Source of the DNA: Pseudomonas mendocina
Lineage (GTDB): Bacteria > Pseudomonadota > Gammaproteobacteria > Pseudomonadales > Pseudomonadaceae
Length of the DNA stretch: 64,000 nt
Direction: 5' to 3'
Assembly: GCA_037482215.1 (NCBI GenBank)
Contig: CP148074.1
Coordinates: forward strand, 3,596,001-3,660,000
The notes under the pieces are model-generated. The model was not told the origin of the DNA. It ran no database searches and worked only from the letters and a program-made list of their open reading frames with translations. Position 1 is the first letter of the stretch; each line of letters begins with the position of its first letter. Shown piece after piece: positions 49,607-61,338 of this stretch. A program made the position numbers and the translations under genes.

Positions 49607-50188
49607 ATGTCTTACCGTCTTTCTAAGATTTACACCCGCACCGGAGACGCCGGCGAAACGGGCTTGGCCGACGGCCGCCGCGTCAGCAAAGACCACCCAC
49701 GCATCGAAGCCATCGGCGAAGTGGACACCCTCAACAGCCATATTGGTTTGCTGCTGGCCGATCTCTCCGAGCAAGAAGTCATGTGGCCGGGCTTATCGGA
49801 AATCATTGATGTGCTAACACCCTGCCAGCACCGCCTGTTTGATTTTGGCGGCGAGTTGGCCATGCCTGAGTACCAGGCCCTCCAGGCTGAAGAAATCGAA
49901 CGCCTAGAGGCCGCCATCGACCGTTGGAACGAAGAGGTCGGCCCGTTGGAAAACTTCATCCTCCCTGGTGGTTCCCGCTTGATCGCCCAAGCTCACGTCT
50001 GCCGTAGCTTGGCTCGTAGCGCCGAGCGTCGCTGCCAAAGCCTTAATGCGCATGAGCCGGTGCGCGCGGTGGGCCTGGCCTATGTCAACCGGATGTCGGA
50101 CTTGCTGTTCGTGGCCTCACGCCTGATCGCCAAGCGCATGCAAGTCAATGAAGTGCTCTGGCAGCCTGCTGCGAAACCCCAGGCCTGA
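49607..50188 (+). CDS. Cob(I)alamin adenosyltransferase, PduO type
   Basis: 193 residues with the PduO opening YTRTGDAGETGLADG(RR) that binds ATP, and the C-terminal RSAERR and NRMSDLLFVASR motifs. It transfers the adenosyl group to cob(I)alamin. Its start is two bases after the kinase stop, so it is translated from the same mRNA. It ends five bases from a convergent gene. Confidence 0.92.
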   Translation: MSYRLSKIYTRTGDAGETGLADGRRVSKDHPRIEAIGEVDTLNSHIGLLLADLSEQEVMWPGLSEIIDVLTPCQHRLFDFGGELAMPEYQALQAEEIERLEAAIDRWNEEVGPLENFILPGGSRLIAQAHVCRSLARSAERRCQSLNAHEPVRAVGLAYVNRMSDLLFVASRLIAKRMQVNEVLWQPAAKPQA

Positions 50189-50192
50189 GCCG

Positions 50193-51086
50193 TTACAGCA
50201 GACTGAGTTGGCTGGTGAACTGACGCAATTGCCCAGTCACTGGATCAACAAACTCCAGCCCCCGCGCGAGCAACTTCAGCGGCTTGCTGTAATCGTCGGG
50301 GGCGTCAGGTGTAGCACTGACCTGTGGATAAAACGGATCGTGCAAAATCGGCGCCCCTAACGCTGCCAAATGCACCCGCAGCTGATGCTTCTTACCCGTC
50401 ACCGGGAATAACCGGTACAGCCACAGTTCACCCAGACGCTCTGCAACTTCAATGCGCGTCTCCGTGTTCGATTCACCCTCACCCTCCTCCATTCGGAAAA
50501 ATGGCTGGCTATCCACCAGACGCGTTTTGCGCAGCAGCGGAAATTGCAGATGAGGTAGAGCCGGAGCCAGGGCTTCATAGCACTTACCCATTTCCCGCTC
50601 GCGGAACAACGCCTGGTATAGGCCCCGCGTCTCACGATTGGTGGAAAATAAGACCAGCCCGGCGGTGTGCCGGTCAATCCGGTGCAGTGGTACTAAATCG
50701 GCGTTTCCGGTCAGCTTGGCCAGACGCGCTTGCAAGGTTTGCTCAACGTACTGCCCTGCAGGCATGACCGGCAGAAAATGCGGCTTATCAGCCACCAGCA
50801 GATGATCATCCACATGCAGCACCTGAGCCTCGAATGGAATAGGCGTCTCGTTCGGAACTTCACGGAAGTAATGCACTTTCAGCCCAGCCCGATACGCACT
50901 GGCCAAGGTTAACGCCTGCCCCTCTGCGTCCAGCACTCGCCCCCGCTCAAAGCGCTCACGCCAGACATCCGCAGCAATTGCCGGGAAATGCTCGCATAAG
51001 CACTCAAACACAGTGCTCCATTTCCCTACCGGCAAAAACAACGTACTAGGGCGCATATTTGAGGGAGAACGGGCTTCAACAGACAT
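50193..51086 (-). CDS. RluA-family pseudouridine synthase
   Basis: 297 residues from ATG 51086. The catalytic Asp is in HRIDRHTAGL, followed by YEALAP and GKKHQLRVHLAALG(AP)ILHDPFYP, all RluA family features. It isomerises uridine in rRNA or tRNA; the target cannot be told. The Arg-rich N-terminal S4 domain is not obvious. A TTG at 51092 is a less likely start. It begins eight bases after the HPP gene stop, so both are probably in one operon. Confidence 0.9.
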   Translation of the reverse strand: MSVEARSPSNMRPSTLFLPVGKWSTVFECLCEHFPAIAADVWRERFERGRVLDAEGQALTLASAYRAGLKVHYFREVPNETPIPFEAQVLHVDDHLLVADKPHFLPVMPAGQYVEQTLQARLAKLTGNADLVPLHRIDRHTAGLVLFSTNRETRGLYQALFREREMGKCYEALAPALPHLQFPLLRKTRLVDSQPFFRMEEGEGESNTETRIEVAERLGELWLYRLFPVTGKKHQLRVHLAALGAPILHDPFYPQVSATPDAPDDYSKPLKLLARGLEFVDPVTGQLRQFTSQLSLL

Positions 51087-51094
51087 GGGCAAAC

Positions 51095-52204
51095 TCAGTG
51101 AAAGAGAGGCTCAGCAGAGCTGTGCAAGGCGATACGATACAAGGCCGCCAGCAGATCGGACTGGCTGATAATCCCCTGCAAGCGGTTCTGTTCATCAACC
51201 ACAACAACATGGTGATCATCACTGTCCGCCAGCGTTCGCAACAAATCCGCCACCGGCCACTGAGCCCGGCAGGTCGGCACATCAGTGCGCATACAACGAC
51301 TGACCTCAGTGCTATCCGCCGCAGAACCCAGCAGGTCATGCAGCGTCAGAAGGCCCAGCACTTCCTGCTGCGGGCCAACTACCGGCATGGCGTTCAGACG
51401 ATGAATTAGAAGCTGTTCCCGAGCAACCTGCAACGACGCTTGAGGCGCAAGGCTCAGAACATCCCGCGACATGATGTCAGCACAGCGCACCTCTCCGAAG
51501 CGCCGGTTAAACGCCTGCACTTCAGTTTGCTGGAGAATCTCTTCCAGATCATCACGGGATATGTCCAGCAACTCCCCCCGGACCTTCAGGACCTCATCCA
51601 AATCATCAGAGGTAAAACCTACGCGGGCGCTGGGCAACGGATCACGGGTCTTATGCACATTAGCCGGAGCCATAGGCCGATGCGGGTACTGACGACGCAG
51701 GAGGTTGTTGAATATCAGGGCAATCAGCAGCAAAGCGAAGGAATTGACCGCAACCGGATACAAAGCAAAGTGATAACCCAGCTGACTGATTTCCGACCCA
51801 GCCAATACCGCAGTCAAGGCTACAGCTCCACCAGGAGGATGCAGACAACGCAAAGCAAACATGCCGCCAATAGCCAGACCACCGGCCAGAGCCGCAACAG
51901 CGGCGCTGTGACCCAGCCACGTTGCACAGGTTACACCCACAAGCGCGGACACAATGTTGCCAGCGATGATCGACCAAGGCTGAGCCAATGGGCTGGCCGG
52001 TGCTGCAAACAGAAGAACTGCAGAAGCCCCCATCGGCGCAATCAGCCAAGGGCTGGCACTGCCCAGCGCCTCACCACACAACCAGCCACTGAACAAAAGC
52101 CCCAGCAGTGCGCCAATACAGCTCAGCACACGCTCACTGCGACTAACCGTCATAGGTGCAGGCCAGAACGCTTTGAGCCAGGCCACGAACGCCTGCTTAG
52201 TCAT
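51095..52204 (-). CDS. HPP-family membrane protein with two CBS domains
   Basis: 369 residues from ATG 52204; an in-frame TTG at 52249 lies inside the upstream gene. Four to five N-terminal helices carry the signature RCLHPPGGAVAL, then a soluble part with a CBS pair (ADIMSRDVLSLAPQ... and CMRTDVPTCRAQ...). HPP proteins are thought to carry nitrite or other small anions in plant chloroplasts; CBS pairs usually bind adenosyl ligands and gate transport. The substrate here is unknown. Confidence 0.88.
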   Translation of the reverse strand: MTKQAFVAWLKAFWPAPMTVSRSERVLSCIGALLGLLFSGWLCGEALGSASPWLIAPMGASAVLLFAAPASPLAQPWSIIAGNIVSALVGVTCATWLGHSAAVAALAGGLAIGGMFALRCLHPPGGAVALTAVLAGSEISQLGYHFALYPVAVNSFALLLIALIFNNLLRRQYPHRPMAPANVHKTRDPLPSARVGFTSDDLDEVLKVRGELLDISRDDLEEILQQTEVQAFNRRFGEVRCADIMSRDVLSLAPQASLQVAREQLLIHRLNAMPVVGPQQEVLGLLTLHDLLGSAADSTEVSRCMRTDVPTCRAQWPVADLLRTLADSDDHHVVVVDEQNRLQGIISQSDLLAALYRIALHSSAEPLFH

Positions 52205-52214
52205 GTGACAAGGC

Positions 52215-53156
52215 TCACTCTGGCCAGAACGCGCGGATCCCCGCAACACCCTGTGCGCCGATTTGCCAAGCGCGCTCCAGATCGGCCGGTGTCACACCAC
52301 CCAGCAAATAAACCGGCTGGTTATAGCTCTGTAGCAGGTTCGCAGTTTGCTCCCACCCCAAAGGAGTCGCCTCGGGATGTGTCGCTGTTGGCTGCACTGG
52401 CGATAGGGTTACAAAATCCACACCCATCTGTGCCGCCAGAGTGAGTTCTTCAGCACTGTGGCAGGAGGCCGCCAGCCAGCGATGCGGTGGGAAAGGACGG
52501 CCATTGGCGGCGTATTGGCGTAACTGCTTTGAGGTGAGATGCCAACCAGCGGCGGGAAAGTCCCCCAACCATTCCAAAGGCCCTTTAAGCATGACCTGAG
52601 CCTTACCTGCGCACAGCCCCATCACATCAACAGCCAAATCGCGGTATTGCGCATCAAACATGGCTGGAGCGCGCAGCTGCAACAAGCGAATACCGCTGCT
52701 CAAAGCTTTTTGTACACCACGTATGAGCTCTGGTGCACTCAAGCCCTCCGGGGTAATCAGATAGCGTTCAGGCAGACGGGCAGCAGCCACAATCGGCTTA
52801 TTGGCCTCAGGAAACTCATAATCATCCAGCTGCTTCTGGCTGACCCACGCCAGCGCTTGGCCTTCAGCACCGTGCGGCTTCCCCGTAAACTCAGTAACCT
52901 CCCACACATCCAGCAGCACATGCTTATCCGCGTAGTCATGGCGTACCTGAATCAGTGGCCGGCTGCGGCTGGGAACAATCCCAAGCTCCTCCTCCAGCTC
53001 ACGAGCCAATGCGTGTTGCACACTTTCGCCGTCCTCAACCTTGCCACCGGGGAACTCCCATAGTCCCCCTTGATGCTTATCATCAGGGCGTTTGGCCAGC
53101 AGGATCAGGCCATCGGTGCCACGGATAACCGCAGCGGCTACATGAATACGCTTCAT
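52215..53156 (-). CDS. Nudix hydrolase fused to a thiamine-phosphate-synthase-like (TenI) domain
   Basis: 313 residues. The N-terminal 130 residues form a Nudix domain with the box GGKVEDGESVQHALARELEEELG preceded by GLWEFPG, as in MutT (8-oxo-dGTP pyrophosphatase). The C-terminal 180 residues form a TIM-barrel TenI/ThiE-like domain (LLQLRAP, SPVQPTATHPEATPLGW, YLLGGVTPADLERAWQIGAQGVAGIRAFW). This fusion is widespread in gammaproteobacteria. A DNA sanitation role is most likely for the first half; the second half is of uncertain role. Confidence 0.9.
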   Translation of the reverse strand: MKRIHVAAAVIRGTDGLILLAKRPDDKHQGGLWEFPGGKVEDGESVQHALARELEEELGIVPSRSRPLIQVRHDYADKHVLLDVWEVTEFTGKPHGAEGQALAWVSQKQLDDYEFPEANKPIVAAARLPERYLITPEGLSAPELIRGVQKALSSGIRLLQLRAPAMFDAQYRDLAVDVMGLCAGKAQVMLKGPLEWLGDFPAAGWHLTSKQLRQYAANGRPFPPHRWLAASCHSAEELTLAAQMGVDFVTLSPVQPTATHPEATPLGWEQTANLLQSYNQPVYLLGGVTPADLERAWQIGAQGVAGIRAFWPE

Positions 53157-53331
53157 GCCAGACTTTCCTTTTGGACGACGAGCGGCCAGTGCTCAACAAC
53201 AATGGCCGGAAGACTCTTAATACCAGCGAAAAACATAACAGGGCTAAAAATCACAGCCCCAGAAAGCAGATTTCCGCTGCCTGCACGATGGCAGACAACG
53301 GAAATACTCAGCCGAGATCAGAACCGCCTAA

Positions 53332-54549
53332 TTAGGTGCGATATTCAGCGTTGATCTTCACATACTCGTGAGACAGGTCAGTGGTCCAGATGGTTTCACT
53401 GCAGTTACCACGGCCCAGCTCGATGCGAATGCTGATTTCTTCCTTCGCCATCACCGCAGCGCCTTGCGCTTCGGTGTACGTGGCAGCGCGCCCACCACGG
53501 CTGGCAATGCAGACGTCCCCCAGATACACGTCGATCAAGCTGACATCCAGCTGTGGTACACCGGCGCGGCCAACAGCGGCCAAAATACGGCCCCAGTTCG
53601 GGTCGGAGGCAAACAGAGCAGTTTTGATCAGTGGCGAGTGGGCAACGGCATAGCCGACATCCAGGCATTCCTGATGCGTCGCACCACCGTTCACTTCGAC
53701 GGTCACAAATTTGGTTGCGCCTTCACCATCACGAACGATAGCCTGGGCCACTTCCATGCTCACCGCAAACACCGCCTCTTTCAGCTTGGCGAACAGCTCA
53801 CCACTGGCCGAGGTAATTTCAGGCAGCGCAGCCTTGCCGGTAGCGATCAGCATGCAGCAGTCGTTGGTAGACGTGTCGCCATCAATGGTAATGCGGTTGA
53901 AGGACTTGTTAGCGGCATCACGCAGCAGGTCTTGCAGTACACCTTGAGCCACTTTAGCGTCAGTGGCGATATAGCCGAGCATGGTCGCCATGTTCGGTTT
54001 GATCATCCCTGCACCCTTACTGATGCCAGTCACAGTGATGGTCACGCCATCATGTTCAAACTGACGGCTTGCCCCTTTGGGCTGAGTATCTGTGGTCATG
54101 ATGCCAGCTGCAGCATCCGCCCAGTTGTTCTCGGAGAGGTTATCCAGAGCAGCCTGCAGCGCTCCTTCGATCTTCTCTACCGGCAACGGCTCGCCGATAA
54201 CACCAGTTGAGTACGGCAATACGGAGGCTTCATCAACACCCGCCAGTTTCGCCAACGCGGCACAGGTGCGCTCAGCGTTTTTCAGACCCTCTTCACCTGT
54301 CCCGGCGTTGGCATTGCCAGTGTTGGTTAACAGGTAACGTACGGTTCCAGTCACACGCTTACGGGCCAAAATCACCGGAGCTGCGCAGAAGGCGTTCAGG
54401 GTGAATACACCGGCTACGGTGGAGCCTTCAGCACATCGCATCACCACTACATCCTTGCGCCCCGGACGCTTGATGCCCGCAGAAGCGATGCCCAGTTCAA
54501 AACCGGCGACCGGGTGTAGGGTAGACAACGGGCCAAGACCAACAGCCAT
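53332..54549 (-). CDS. argJ: Glutamate N-acetyltransferase ArgJ
   Basis: 405 residues. The self-cleavage site is in [17 protein letters not shown], where the Thr before Met becomes the N-terminal nucleophile of the beta chain. It transfers acetyl from N-acetylornithine to glutamate, giving ornithine and N-acetylglutamate in arginine synthesis. Whether it also uses acetyl-CoA cannot be told. A 121-base gap separates it from secA upstream on the same strand. Confidence 0.95.
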   Translation of the reverse strand: MAVGLGPLSTLHPVAGFELGIASAGIKRPGRKDVVVMRCAEGSTVAGVFTLNAFCAAPVILARKRVTGTVRYLLTNTGNANAGTGEEGLKNAERTCAALAKLAGVDEASVLPYSTGVIGEPLPVEKIEGALQAALDNLSENNWADAAAGIMTTDTQPKGASRQFEHDGVTITVTGISKGAGMIKPNMATMLGYIATDAKVAQGVLQDLLRDAANKSFNRITIDGDTSTNDCCMLIATGKAALPEITSASGELFAKLKEAVFAVSMEVAQAIVRDGEGATKFVTVEVNGGATHQECLDVGYAVAHSPLIKTALFASDPNWGRILAAVGRAGVPQLDVSLIDVYLGDVCIASRGGRAATYTEAQGAAVMAKEEISIRIELGRGNCSETIWTTDLSHEYVKINAEYRT

Positions 54550-54670
54550 GGGACACTCCTTCAGCTAACAGGGCGGATTGTGATGGTAAAACGCCGCGAA
54601 CGGAAATCCCGGACGCGGCGTCATGTGAAGCGGCCCGGCAGCTAGCTGCAAGACCGTTTCAGCGGTTAGA

Positions 54671-57412
54671 TCAGGTGATCTGACCGTGACAGTGTTTGTA
54701 CTTCTTGCCGGAGCCACATGGGCACAGCTCGTTACGGCCCACTTTGGGTTCAGTGCGTACAGGCGCAGTGGTAGCAGAAATCGTGCTGCCATCTTGCTCC
54801 TGATCCTGCTCTTCCTCTTGCAAGGCGGAAGCATCGGCATGTTGGAACTGCATACGTTGAGCCAGGGCTTCAGCCTCGCGACGCAGACGCGCTTCTTCCT
54901 CTGCCGGATCTTCACGGCGAACCTGCACATGGCTCAGAACGCGGATGGTGTCACGCTTGATGGACTCCAACAGTTCCTGGAACAGGTTAAAGGACTCGCG
55001 CTTGTATTCCTGTTTCGGGTTCTTCTGAGCATAACCGCGCAGGTGAATACCATGACGCAGGTGATCCATGGTCGACAGGTGATCCTTCCACAGATCATCC
55101 AGAACACGCAGCAGAATCTGCTTCTCGAAGGTACGCAGCGCCTCAGCTCCAGCCTCATCTTCTTTCGCGTTATAGGCAGCTAGCAACTCATTGAGGATCC
55201 GTTCACGCAGGGTTTCCTCATAGAGTTTGTCATCTTCGTCCAGCCACTGCTGGACGGGCAGACGCAGGCCAAAGCCAGAGAAGATAGCCTCTTCCAGCCC
55301 AGAAATATCCCACTGCTCAGGCAGAGACTGCGGTGGAATATGAGCATTGATCGTGCTTTCCACGACTTCGCGGCGGAACTCTTCAATGGTCTCACCGACG
55401 TTATCTGCCGCCAGCAACGTGTTGCGCATGTGATAAATCACCTTACGCTGCTCGTTCGCCACGTCATCGTATTCCAGCAGCTGTTTACGCATGTCGAAGT
55501 TGCGGCCTTCAACTTTGCGCTGTGCCTTCTCAATAGCATTGCTGACCATGCGATGCTCGATGGCTTCGCCAGACTGCATGCCGAGTGCCTTCATGAAGTT
55601 CTTCACCCGATCAGAGGCGAAGATGCGCATCAGGTTATCTTCCAGCGACAGGTAGAAGCGGCTGGAACCTGGGTCACCCTGACGGCCAGCACGACCACGC
55701 AGCTGGTTGTCGATACGGCGGGACTCATGACGCTCAGAAGCAATTACGTGCAGACCACCAGCCTCAATAACTTGTTGGTGACGCTTCTGCCATTCGGCTT
55801 TGACCTGAGCAATCTGCTCGGGCGTTGGATTTTCCAGATTGGCAACTTCGACTTCCCAGTTGCCGCCCAGCAGAATATCGGTACCGCGACCAGCCATGTT
55901 AGTGGCGATCGTCAGCGCACCCGGGCGACCGGCCTGGGCGATAATCTCAGCTTCCTTCTCGTGGAACTTGGCGTTAAGCACCTTGTGCTCAATACCTTCT
56001 TTTTCCAACAGGCGGGAAACATATTCGGAGCTTTCAATCGAGGCTGTACCGACCAGAATCGGACGACCTTGAGCCATACACTCCTTCACATCGTTAACGA
56101 TGGCGGCGTATTTCTCTTCCTGGGTCAGGTACACCAAGTCATTGAAATCTTTACGGGCGATCGGACGGTGCGTCGGGATAACCACCACGTCCAGACCGTA
56201 GATCTGGCGGAATTCAAATGCTTCGGTATCAGCCGTACCGGTCATGCCGGACAGCTTGTTGTACAGGCGGAAGTAGTTCTGGAAGGTGGTCGAAGCCAGT
56301 GTCTGACTCTCGGCCTGGATATTCACGCCCTCTTTAGCTTCGATGGCCTGATGTAAACCTTCGGACAGGCGACGACCTTGCATGGTACGCCCGGTGTGCT
56401 CGTCAATCAGGATAACCTGACCATTCTGCACAATGTATTCGACGTTGCGATGGAACAGTTTGTGCGCACGCAGCCCCGCATATACGTGGGTCAGCAGGCT
56501 GAGGTTGTGCGCGGAATAGAGGCTTTCTCCCTCTGCCAGTAGGCCGGCTTCGGTGAGCATGTCCTCAACATACAGGTGGCCGGCTTCATTCAGCTCAACC
56601 TGACGCGCCTTCTCGTCAACTTTGTAGTGGCCTTCCTGAGTGACCACGCCCTCTTCCTCTTCTACATGCAGCTTGAGGCGAGGAATTAGCTTGTTGATTT
56701 CGATATACAGACGGGAGCTGTCTTCAGCCTGACCGGAAATGATCAGAGGGGTACGAGCTTCGTCGATCAGAATGGAGTCGACTTCGTCGATCACCGCGAA
56801 ATTGAGTTCACGCTGGAATTTCTCGTCCAGGCTAAACGCCATGTTGTCGCGTAGGTAATCGAAACCAAATTCGTTGTTTGTGCCGTAAGTAATATCGGCA
56901 GCATAAGCGGCGCGTTTTTCTTCCGGCGGCATAAACGGGGTAACAATACCCACGGTCAAGCCCAGAAACTCATACAGCGGACGCATCCAGTTGGCGTCAC
57001 GGCGGGCCAAGTAGTCGTTGACCGTAACCACGTGTACACCCTTACCGGACAGGGCGTTCAGATACACCGCCAATGTACCCACCAGGGTTTTACCTTCCCC
57101 CGTACGCATCTCGGCAATCTTGCCTTCGTGCAGGGCCATACCGCCAATCAGCTGTACGTCGAAGTGACGCATGCCCATGACGCGCTTACCGGCCTCACGG
57201 GCCACAGCAAAGGCTTCAGGGAGGAGCTGATCAAGTGTTTCGCCTTTTGCCAGCCGGGCTTTGAATTCTTCCGTTTTGGCGCGCAACTGTTCATCTGACA
57301 GCGCGAGCATCTTCTCTTCAAATGCATTGACGGCCTGTACCGCCTTAAGCATGCGTTTGACTTCACGCTCGTTCTTGCTTCCAAAGAGTTTTTTCAACAA
57401 AGGCGCAAACAT
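54671..57412 (-). CDS. secA: Preprotein translocase ATPase SecA
   Basis: 913 residues, the usual length. Walker A GEGKT is near residue 105, the [15 protein letters not shown] motor motif follows, then [34 protein letters not shown], and the C-terminal zinc-binding [13 protein letters not shown]. It drives Sec-dependent export at SecYEG. No SecM-like leader is seen upstream, as in other pseudomonads. Confidence 0.98.
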   Translation of the reverse strand: MFAPLLKKLFGSKNEREVKRMLKAVQAVNAFEEKMLALSDEQLRAKTEEFKARLAKGETLDQLLPEAFAVAREAGKRVMGMRHFDVQLIGGMALHEGKIAEMRTGEGKTLVGTLAVYLNALSGKGVHVVTVNDYLARRDANWMRPLYEFLGLTVGIVTPFMPPEEKRAAYAADITYGTNNEFGFDYLRDNMAFSLDEKFQRELNFAVIDEVDSILIDEARTPLIISGQAEDSSRLYIEINKLIPRLKLHVEEEEGVVTQEGHYKVDEKARQVELNEAGHLYVEDMLTEAGLLAEGESLYSAHNLSLLTHVYAGLRAHKLFHRNVEYIVQNGQVILIDEHTGRTMQGRRLSEGLHQAIEAKEGVNIQAESQTLASTTFQNYFRLYNKLSGMTGTADTEAFEFRQIYGLDVVVIPTHRPIARKDFNDLVYLTQEEKYAAIVNDVKECMAQGRPILVGTASIESSEYVSRLLEKEGIEHKVLNAKFHEKEAEIIAQAGRPGALTIATNMAGRGTDILLGGNWEVEVANLENPTPEQIAQVKAEWQKRHQQVIEAGGLHVIASERHESRRIDNQLRGRAGRQGDPGSSRFYLSLEDNLMRIFASDRVKNFMKALGMQSGEAIEHRMVSNAIEKAQRKVEGRNFDMRKQLLEYDDVANEQRKVIYHMRNTLLAADNVGETIEEFRREVVESTINAHIPPQSLPEQWDISGLEEAIFSGFGLRLPVQQWLDEDDKLYEETLRERILNELLAAYNAKEDEAGAEALRTFEKQILLRVLDDLWKDHLSTMDHLRHGIHLRGYAQKNPKQEYKRESFNLFQELLESIKRDTIRVLSHVQVRREDPAEEEARLRREAEALAQRMQFQHADASALQEEEQDQEQDGSTISATTAPVRTEPKVGRNELCPCGSGKKYKHCHGQIT

Positions 57413-57529
57413 ATCGACAGGATCTTCCAGGCGTATGGGTTGTGGGAGGCATCAACGCGACCCAGGCAGCCATCATGGCTGCATGCGAAGGGGGCATTCT
57501 ACTCGGAAATGCGAAGGAGGAAAGCTACG

Positions 57530-58456
57530 TTATTCTTCGACATCTACACGAGCAATGTAACTGGCGGGGTTGACCTGCTGCCCATTCTTAATCACTTCAA
57601 AGTGCACATGATAGCCACTGGCCCGGCCACTGCGGCCTACCTTTGCGATGGTTTCACCGCGCTGAACCAGATCACCGATCTGCACTTTGTTACTTTTATT
57701 GTGGGCGTAGAGCGTCGTGTAGCCATCGGCGTGGCTGATCTCGATGGTATTGCCGTAGCCAGACTTCACCCCAGAGAAGGTAACCACTCCAGCAGCAACA
57801 GCCACCACATCACTGCCGGGCTTAGCGGCAAAATCAACACCTTTATGCCCACTCAAACGCCCGGTAAGCGGATGTACCCTGCGTCCGTACGGCGAGGAAA
57901 TGTAACCTTTACGCACCGGCATGCCTGCAAGGCTCTCAGCCGCACTCAGCTGCCGCTCACCAATCAGTTGCTCAAGGGTTTCCAGCTGCTGCTCACGCAG
58001 ATCGACACGTGCAGCCAGCTCGTCCAGCGCGCTCATAAAGGCTGGTGGCGCATAGGCCTGATCGCCCAGCATGTCTTCAGCACCACCTTGGCCAACATTC
58101 AGAGAAAAGTCGAACTCACTGGCATCAAGATCAGCCAGCTCGGTCAGTCGTTCACCCAACGCATCCAAACGAGTCAGTCGCGCCTGTAGCTCTGCCACAT
58201 GTGCCGCGAATGCATCTAACTGACGCTGCGCATCACGGCGCACCTCTGTCACCTCAGCGCGTTGCTGATCCAGAACATCAGTGAGTTGACTCGCCTCAAG
58301 CCCACTTGCCTTACTCGACGACCACCAGGCACCGGCAGCAACACCTCCCGCCAGGGCGGCAACCAAGGTCGCACTACAAGCCAGCATGATCCAGCGAATA
58401 TCCAAGGTGAGTGTACGAGCTGCGCCGTGCTTCCGGCTCAGCAGAATAATCTGCAT
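57530..58456 (-). CDS. M23-family peptidase (LytM), membrane-anchored
   Basis: 308 residues from ATG 58456, eight bases after GGAG; a GTG at 58465 is less likely. One membrane helix (about 23-45), a coiled coil (about 55-125) and the LytM domain with zinc ligands in GHKGVDF and YHVHFEV. Both motifs look intact, so it may be an active murein endopeptidase. It stands beside secA and the division genes. Confidence 0.9.
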   Translation of the reverse strand: MQIILLSRKHGAARTLTLDIRWIMLACSATLVAALAGGVAAGAWWSSSKASGLEASQLTDVLDQQRAEVTEVRRDAQRQLDAFAAHVAELQARLTRLDALGERLTELADLDASEFDFSLNVGQGGAEDMLGDQAYAPPAFMSALDELAARVDLREQQLETLEQLIGERQLSAAESLAGMPVRKGYISSPYGRRVHPLTGRLSGHKGVDFAAKPGSDVVAVAAGVVTFSGVKSGYGNTIEISHADGYTTLYAHNKSNKVQIGDLVQRGETIAKVGRSGRASGYHVHFEVIKNGQQVNPASYIARVDVEE

Positions 58457-58553
58457 AGCTTCCACTCCATAAATTAAGAAGCCTGAGCAGGCAGCATCTC
58501 TCTGCTACCATGCTCCCTGTTCATTTCAGGTAATTATTAATCAGGCTTTTGCC

Positions 58554-59024
58554 ATGACTTTCAGGCCATCACCAGCGCGTTCTCCCGCAGCCCTGCTGCG
58601 TGAAGCCAAGCCCCTGCAAGCCCTGTTCAAACAGGCCTTACACACCGACCGTCTACAACAATTGCTGGCCAGCCAGCTCCAACCTGCCGCTCGTGAACAC
58701 TGCCGTGTGGCCACCTTCCGGGAAGGCTGCCTGCTGTTGATCATTACCGACGGTCACTGGGCAACGCGCCTGCGCTATCAGCAAAAAAGGTTGCTAAAGC
58801 AGCTTCAGGCCCTCGAAGAGTTCGCGACCTTAACGAAGATTCTGTTCAAGGTGCAACCCACAACTGCCGAAATGGGAAATACCCTACATTCTGTGACGCT
58901 CTCAAATTCGGCTGCAGAGCACATCCAGGCAAGCGCAGAGGGGATCACCGATCCGCGACTACGTGCCGCACTAGAGCGTTTAGCGCAACACGCGCAGAAA
59001 CCTCCGCAAACCCGGCAAAAATAA
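58554..59024 (+). CDS. dciA: DciA-family protein (DUF721), putative replicative helicase loader
   Basis: 156 residues with the DUF721 domain: a basic N-terminus, LQALFKQALHTDRLQQLL and the TFREGCLLLIITDGHWATRLRYQQKRLLKQLQ beta-alpha core, followed by a disordered, Pro/Gln-rich tail. DciA loads DnaB helicase in bacteria lacking DnaC, which fits Pseudomonas. It is divergent from the M23 peptidase gene and convergent with lpxC. Confidence 0.88.
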   Translation: MTFRPSPARSPAALLREAKPLQALFKQALHTDRLQQLLASQLQPAAREHCRVATFREGCLLLIITDGHWATRLRYQQKRLLKQLQALEEFATLTKILFKVQPTTAEMGNTLHSVTLSNSAAEHIQASAEGITDPRLRAALERLAQHAQKPPQTRQK

Positions 59025-59031
59025 TAGCCGC

Positions 59032-59060
59032 AAAAAAAGAGGCCACCTGAAGGTGGCCTC
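59032..59060 (-). terminator. Terminator after lpxC
   Basis: GAGGCCACC / GGTGGCCTC with a four-base loop is followed on the minus strand by seven T. Confidence 0.93.
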
Positions 59061-59083
59061 GAATAAAGGAAGAGGGTATTGCG

Positions 59084-60031
<948 letters not shown>

Positions 60032-60107
60032 TCAACAATGGTCGGGGATAATAGCAGAACCGACCTTTGCTGAACACCAATCACCCCAATACTCCTGATA
60101 AATTTTA

Positions 60108-61292
60108 TCAATCAGCCTGACGACGCAGGAATGCTGGAATGTCCAGATAGTCCATGTCGTCCTGCGGATTCAGCTTGGCAGCAGTTGCTGCACCGCTGTG
60201 GCTCTGACGCTGAACGGTCGGACGCTCATAGTCCTTGTAGTTCACACCCGTTTCTGGACGTGCAGCCGGAGCCTGCGCTACTGGAGCGGCGCTTACCGCT
60301 ACGGTGTTGTCGACAACCTTCACAGGTTTTTCCAGACGCGCACCCAGACCGGTTGCAACCACAGTCACGTGCAGCTCGTCACGCATATCCGGATCAATCA
60401 CGGTACCAACCTTGACGGTTGCGTGCTCGGAAGCGAATTGTTCAATGATGTTACCCACGTCGGAGTACTCACCCAGGGACAGATCCGGACCGGCAGTGAT
60501 GTTAACCAGAATGCCACGGGCGCCCTGCAGGTTTACGTCTTCCAGCAGTGGGTTGCGGATGGCGGCTTCAGTAGCTTCACGCGCACGATTCGGGCCACTG
60601 GCGCAACCAGTCCCCATCATTGCCATGCCCATTTCGCTCATTACAGTCTTAACGTCGGCAAAGTCGACGTTGATCATGCCTGGACGCTTGATGATGTCGG
60701 AGATACCACGCACCGCGCCGGAGAGCACGTCGTCAGCCTTGGCAAACGCAGACAGAAGGCTGGCGTCTTTACCCAAGATGGTCAGCAGCTTTTCGTTCGG
60801 GATGGTGATCAGCGAGTCGACGCTTTCAGACAGAGCACGGATGCCCTCCTCAGCGATCTGCATGCGCTTACGGCCTTCGAACGGGAACGGACGGGTAACC
60901 ACAGCCACAGTCAGAATGCCCATTTCTTTGGCGACCTGAGCGATCACAGGTGCAGCGCCGGTACCGGTACCGCCACCCATACCAGTGGTGATGAAGACCA
61001 TGTCAGTGCCCGCCAAAACTTCAGCAATACGCTCACGATCTTCCATCGCCGCCTGACGGCCGACTTCAGGATTAGCGCCAGCACCCAAGCCCTTGGTCAC
61101 CGCAGTGCCCAGTTGCAGGATGGTGCGGGCACCGATGTTTTTCAATGCTTGCGCATCAGTGTTGGCGCAGATGAACTCGACGCCTTCCATGTTGTTCTTG
61201 GCCATGTGATTGACGGCGTTACCACCGCCACCACCGACACCGATAACTTTGATTACTGCACTTTGAGGTGCGCTATCTACGAGTTCGAACAT
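60108..61292 (-). CDS. ftsZ: Cell division protein FtsZ
   Basis: 394 residues. The tubulin signature [11 protein letters not shown] is near residue 108, followed by [15 protein letters not shown], a variable Pro/Ala-rich linker from about 320 and the conserved C-terminal tail [17 protein letters not shown] that binds FtsA and ZipA. FtsZ polymerises into the division ring. It follows ftsA by 46 bases. Confidence 0.98.
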   Translation of the reverse strand: MFELVDSAPQSAVIKVIGVGGGGGNAVNHMAKNNMEGVEFICANTDAQALKNIGARTILQLGTAVTKGLGAGANPEVGRQAAMEDRERIAEVLAGTDMVFITTGMGGGTGTGAAPVIAQVAKEMGILTVAVVTRPFPFEGRKRMQIAEEGIRALSESVDSLITIPNEKLLTILGKDASLLSAFAKADDVLSGAVRGISDIIKRPGMINVDFADVKTVMSEMGMAMMGTGCASGPNRAREATEAAIRNPLLEDVNLQGARGILVNITAGPDLSLGEYSDVGNIIEQFASEHATVKVGTVIDPDMRDELHVTVVATGLGARLEKPVKVVDNTVAVSAAPVAQAPAARPETGVNYKDYERPTVQRQSHSGAATAAKLNPQDDMDYLDIPAFLRRQAD

Positions 61293-61338
61293 TTCCCTCT
61301 CCTTTTATAACTTTCTAGTTTTTTACGCCTACAACAAA

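Noticed and set aside
51440..52444. 334-codon plus-strand open frame opposite the HPP gene
   Set aside because: Arg/Gln/Thr-rich antisense translation, spans two real genes.
55340..56356. 338-codon plus-strand open frame opposite secA
   Set aside because: Shadow of secA with low-likelihood composition.
60198..61310. 370-codon plus-strand open frame opposite ftsZ
   Set aside because: Antisense shadow of a strongly biased core gene, without a ribosome site or recognisable domain.
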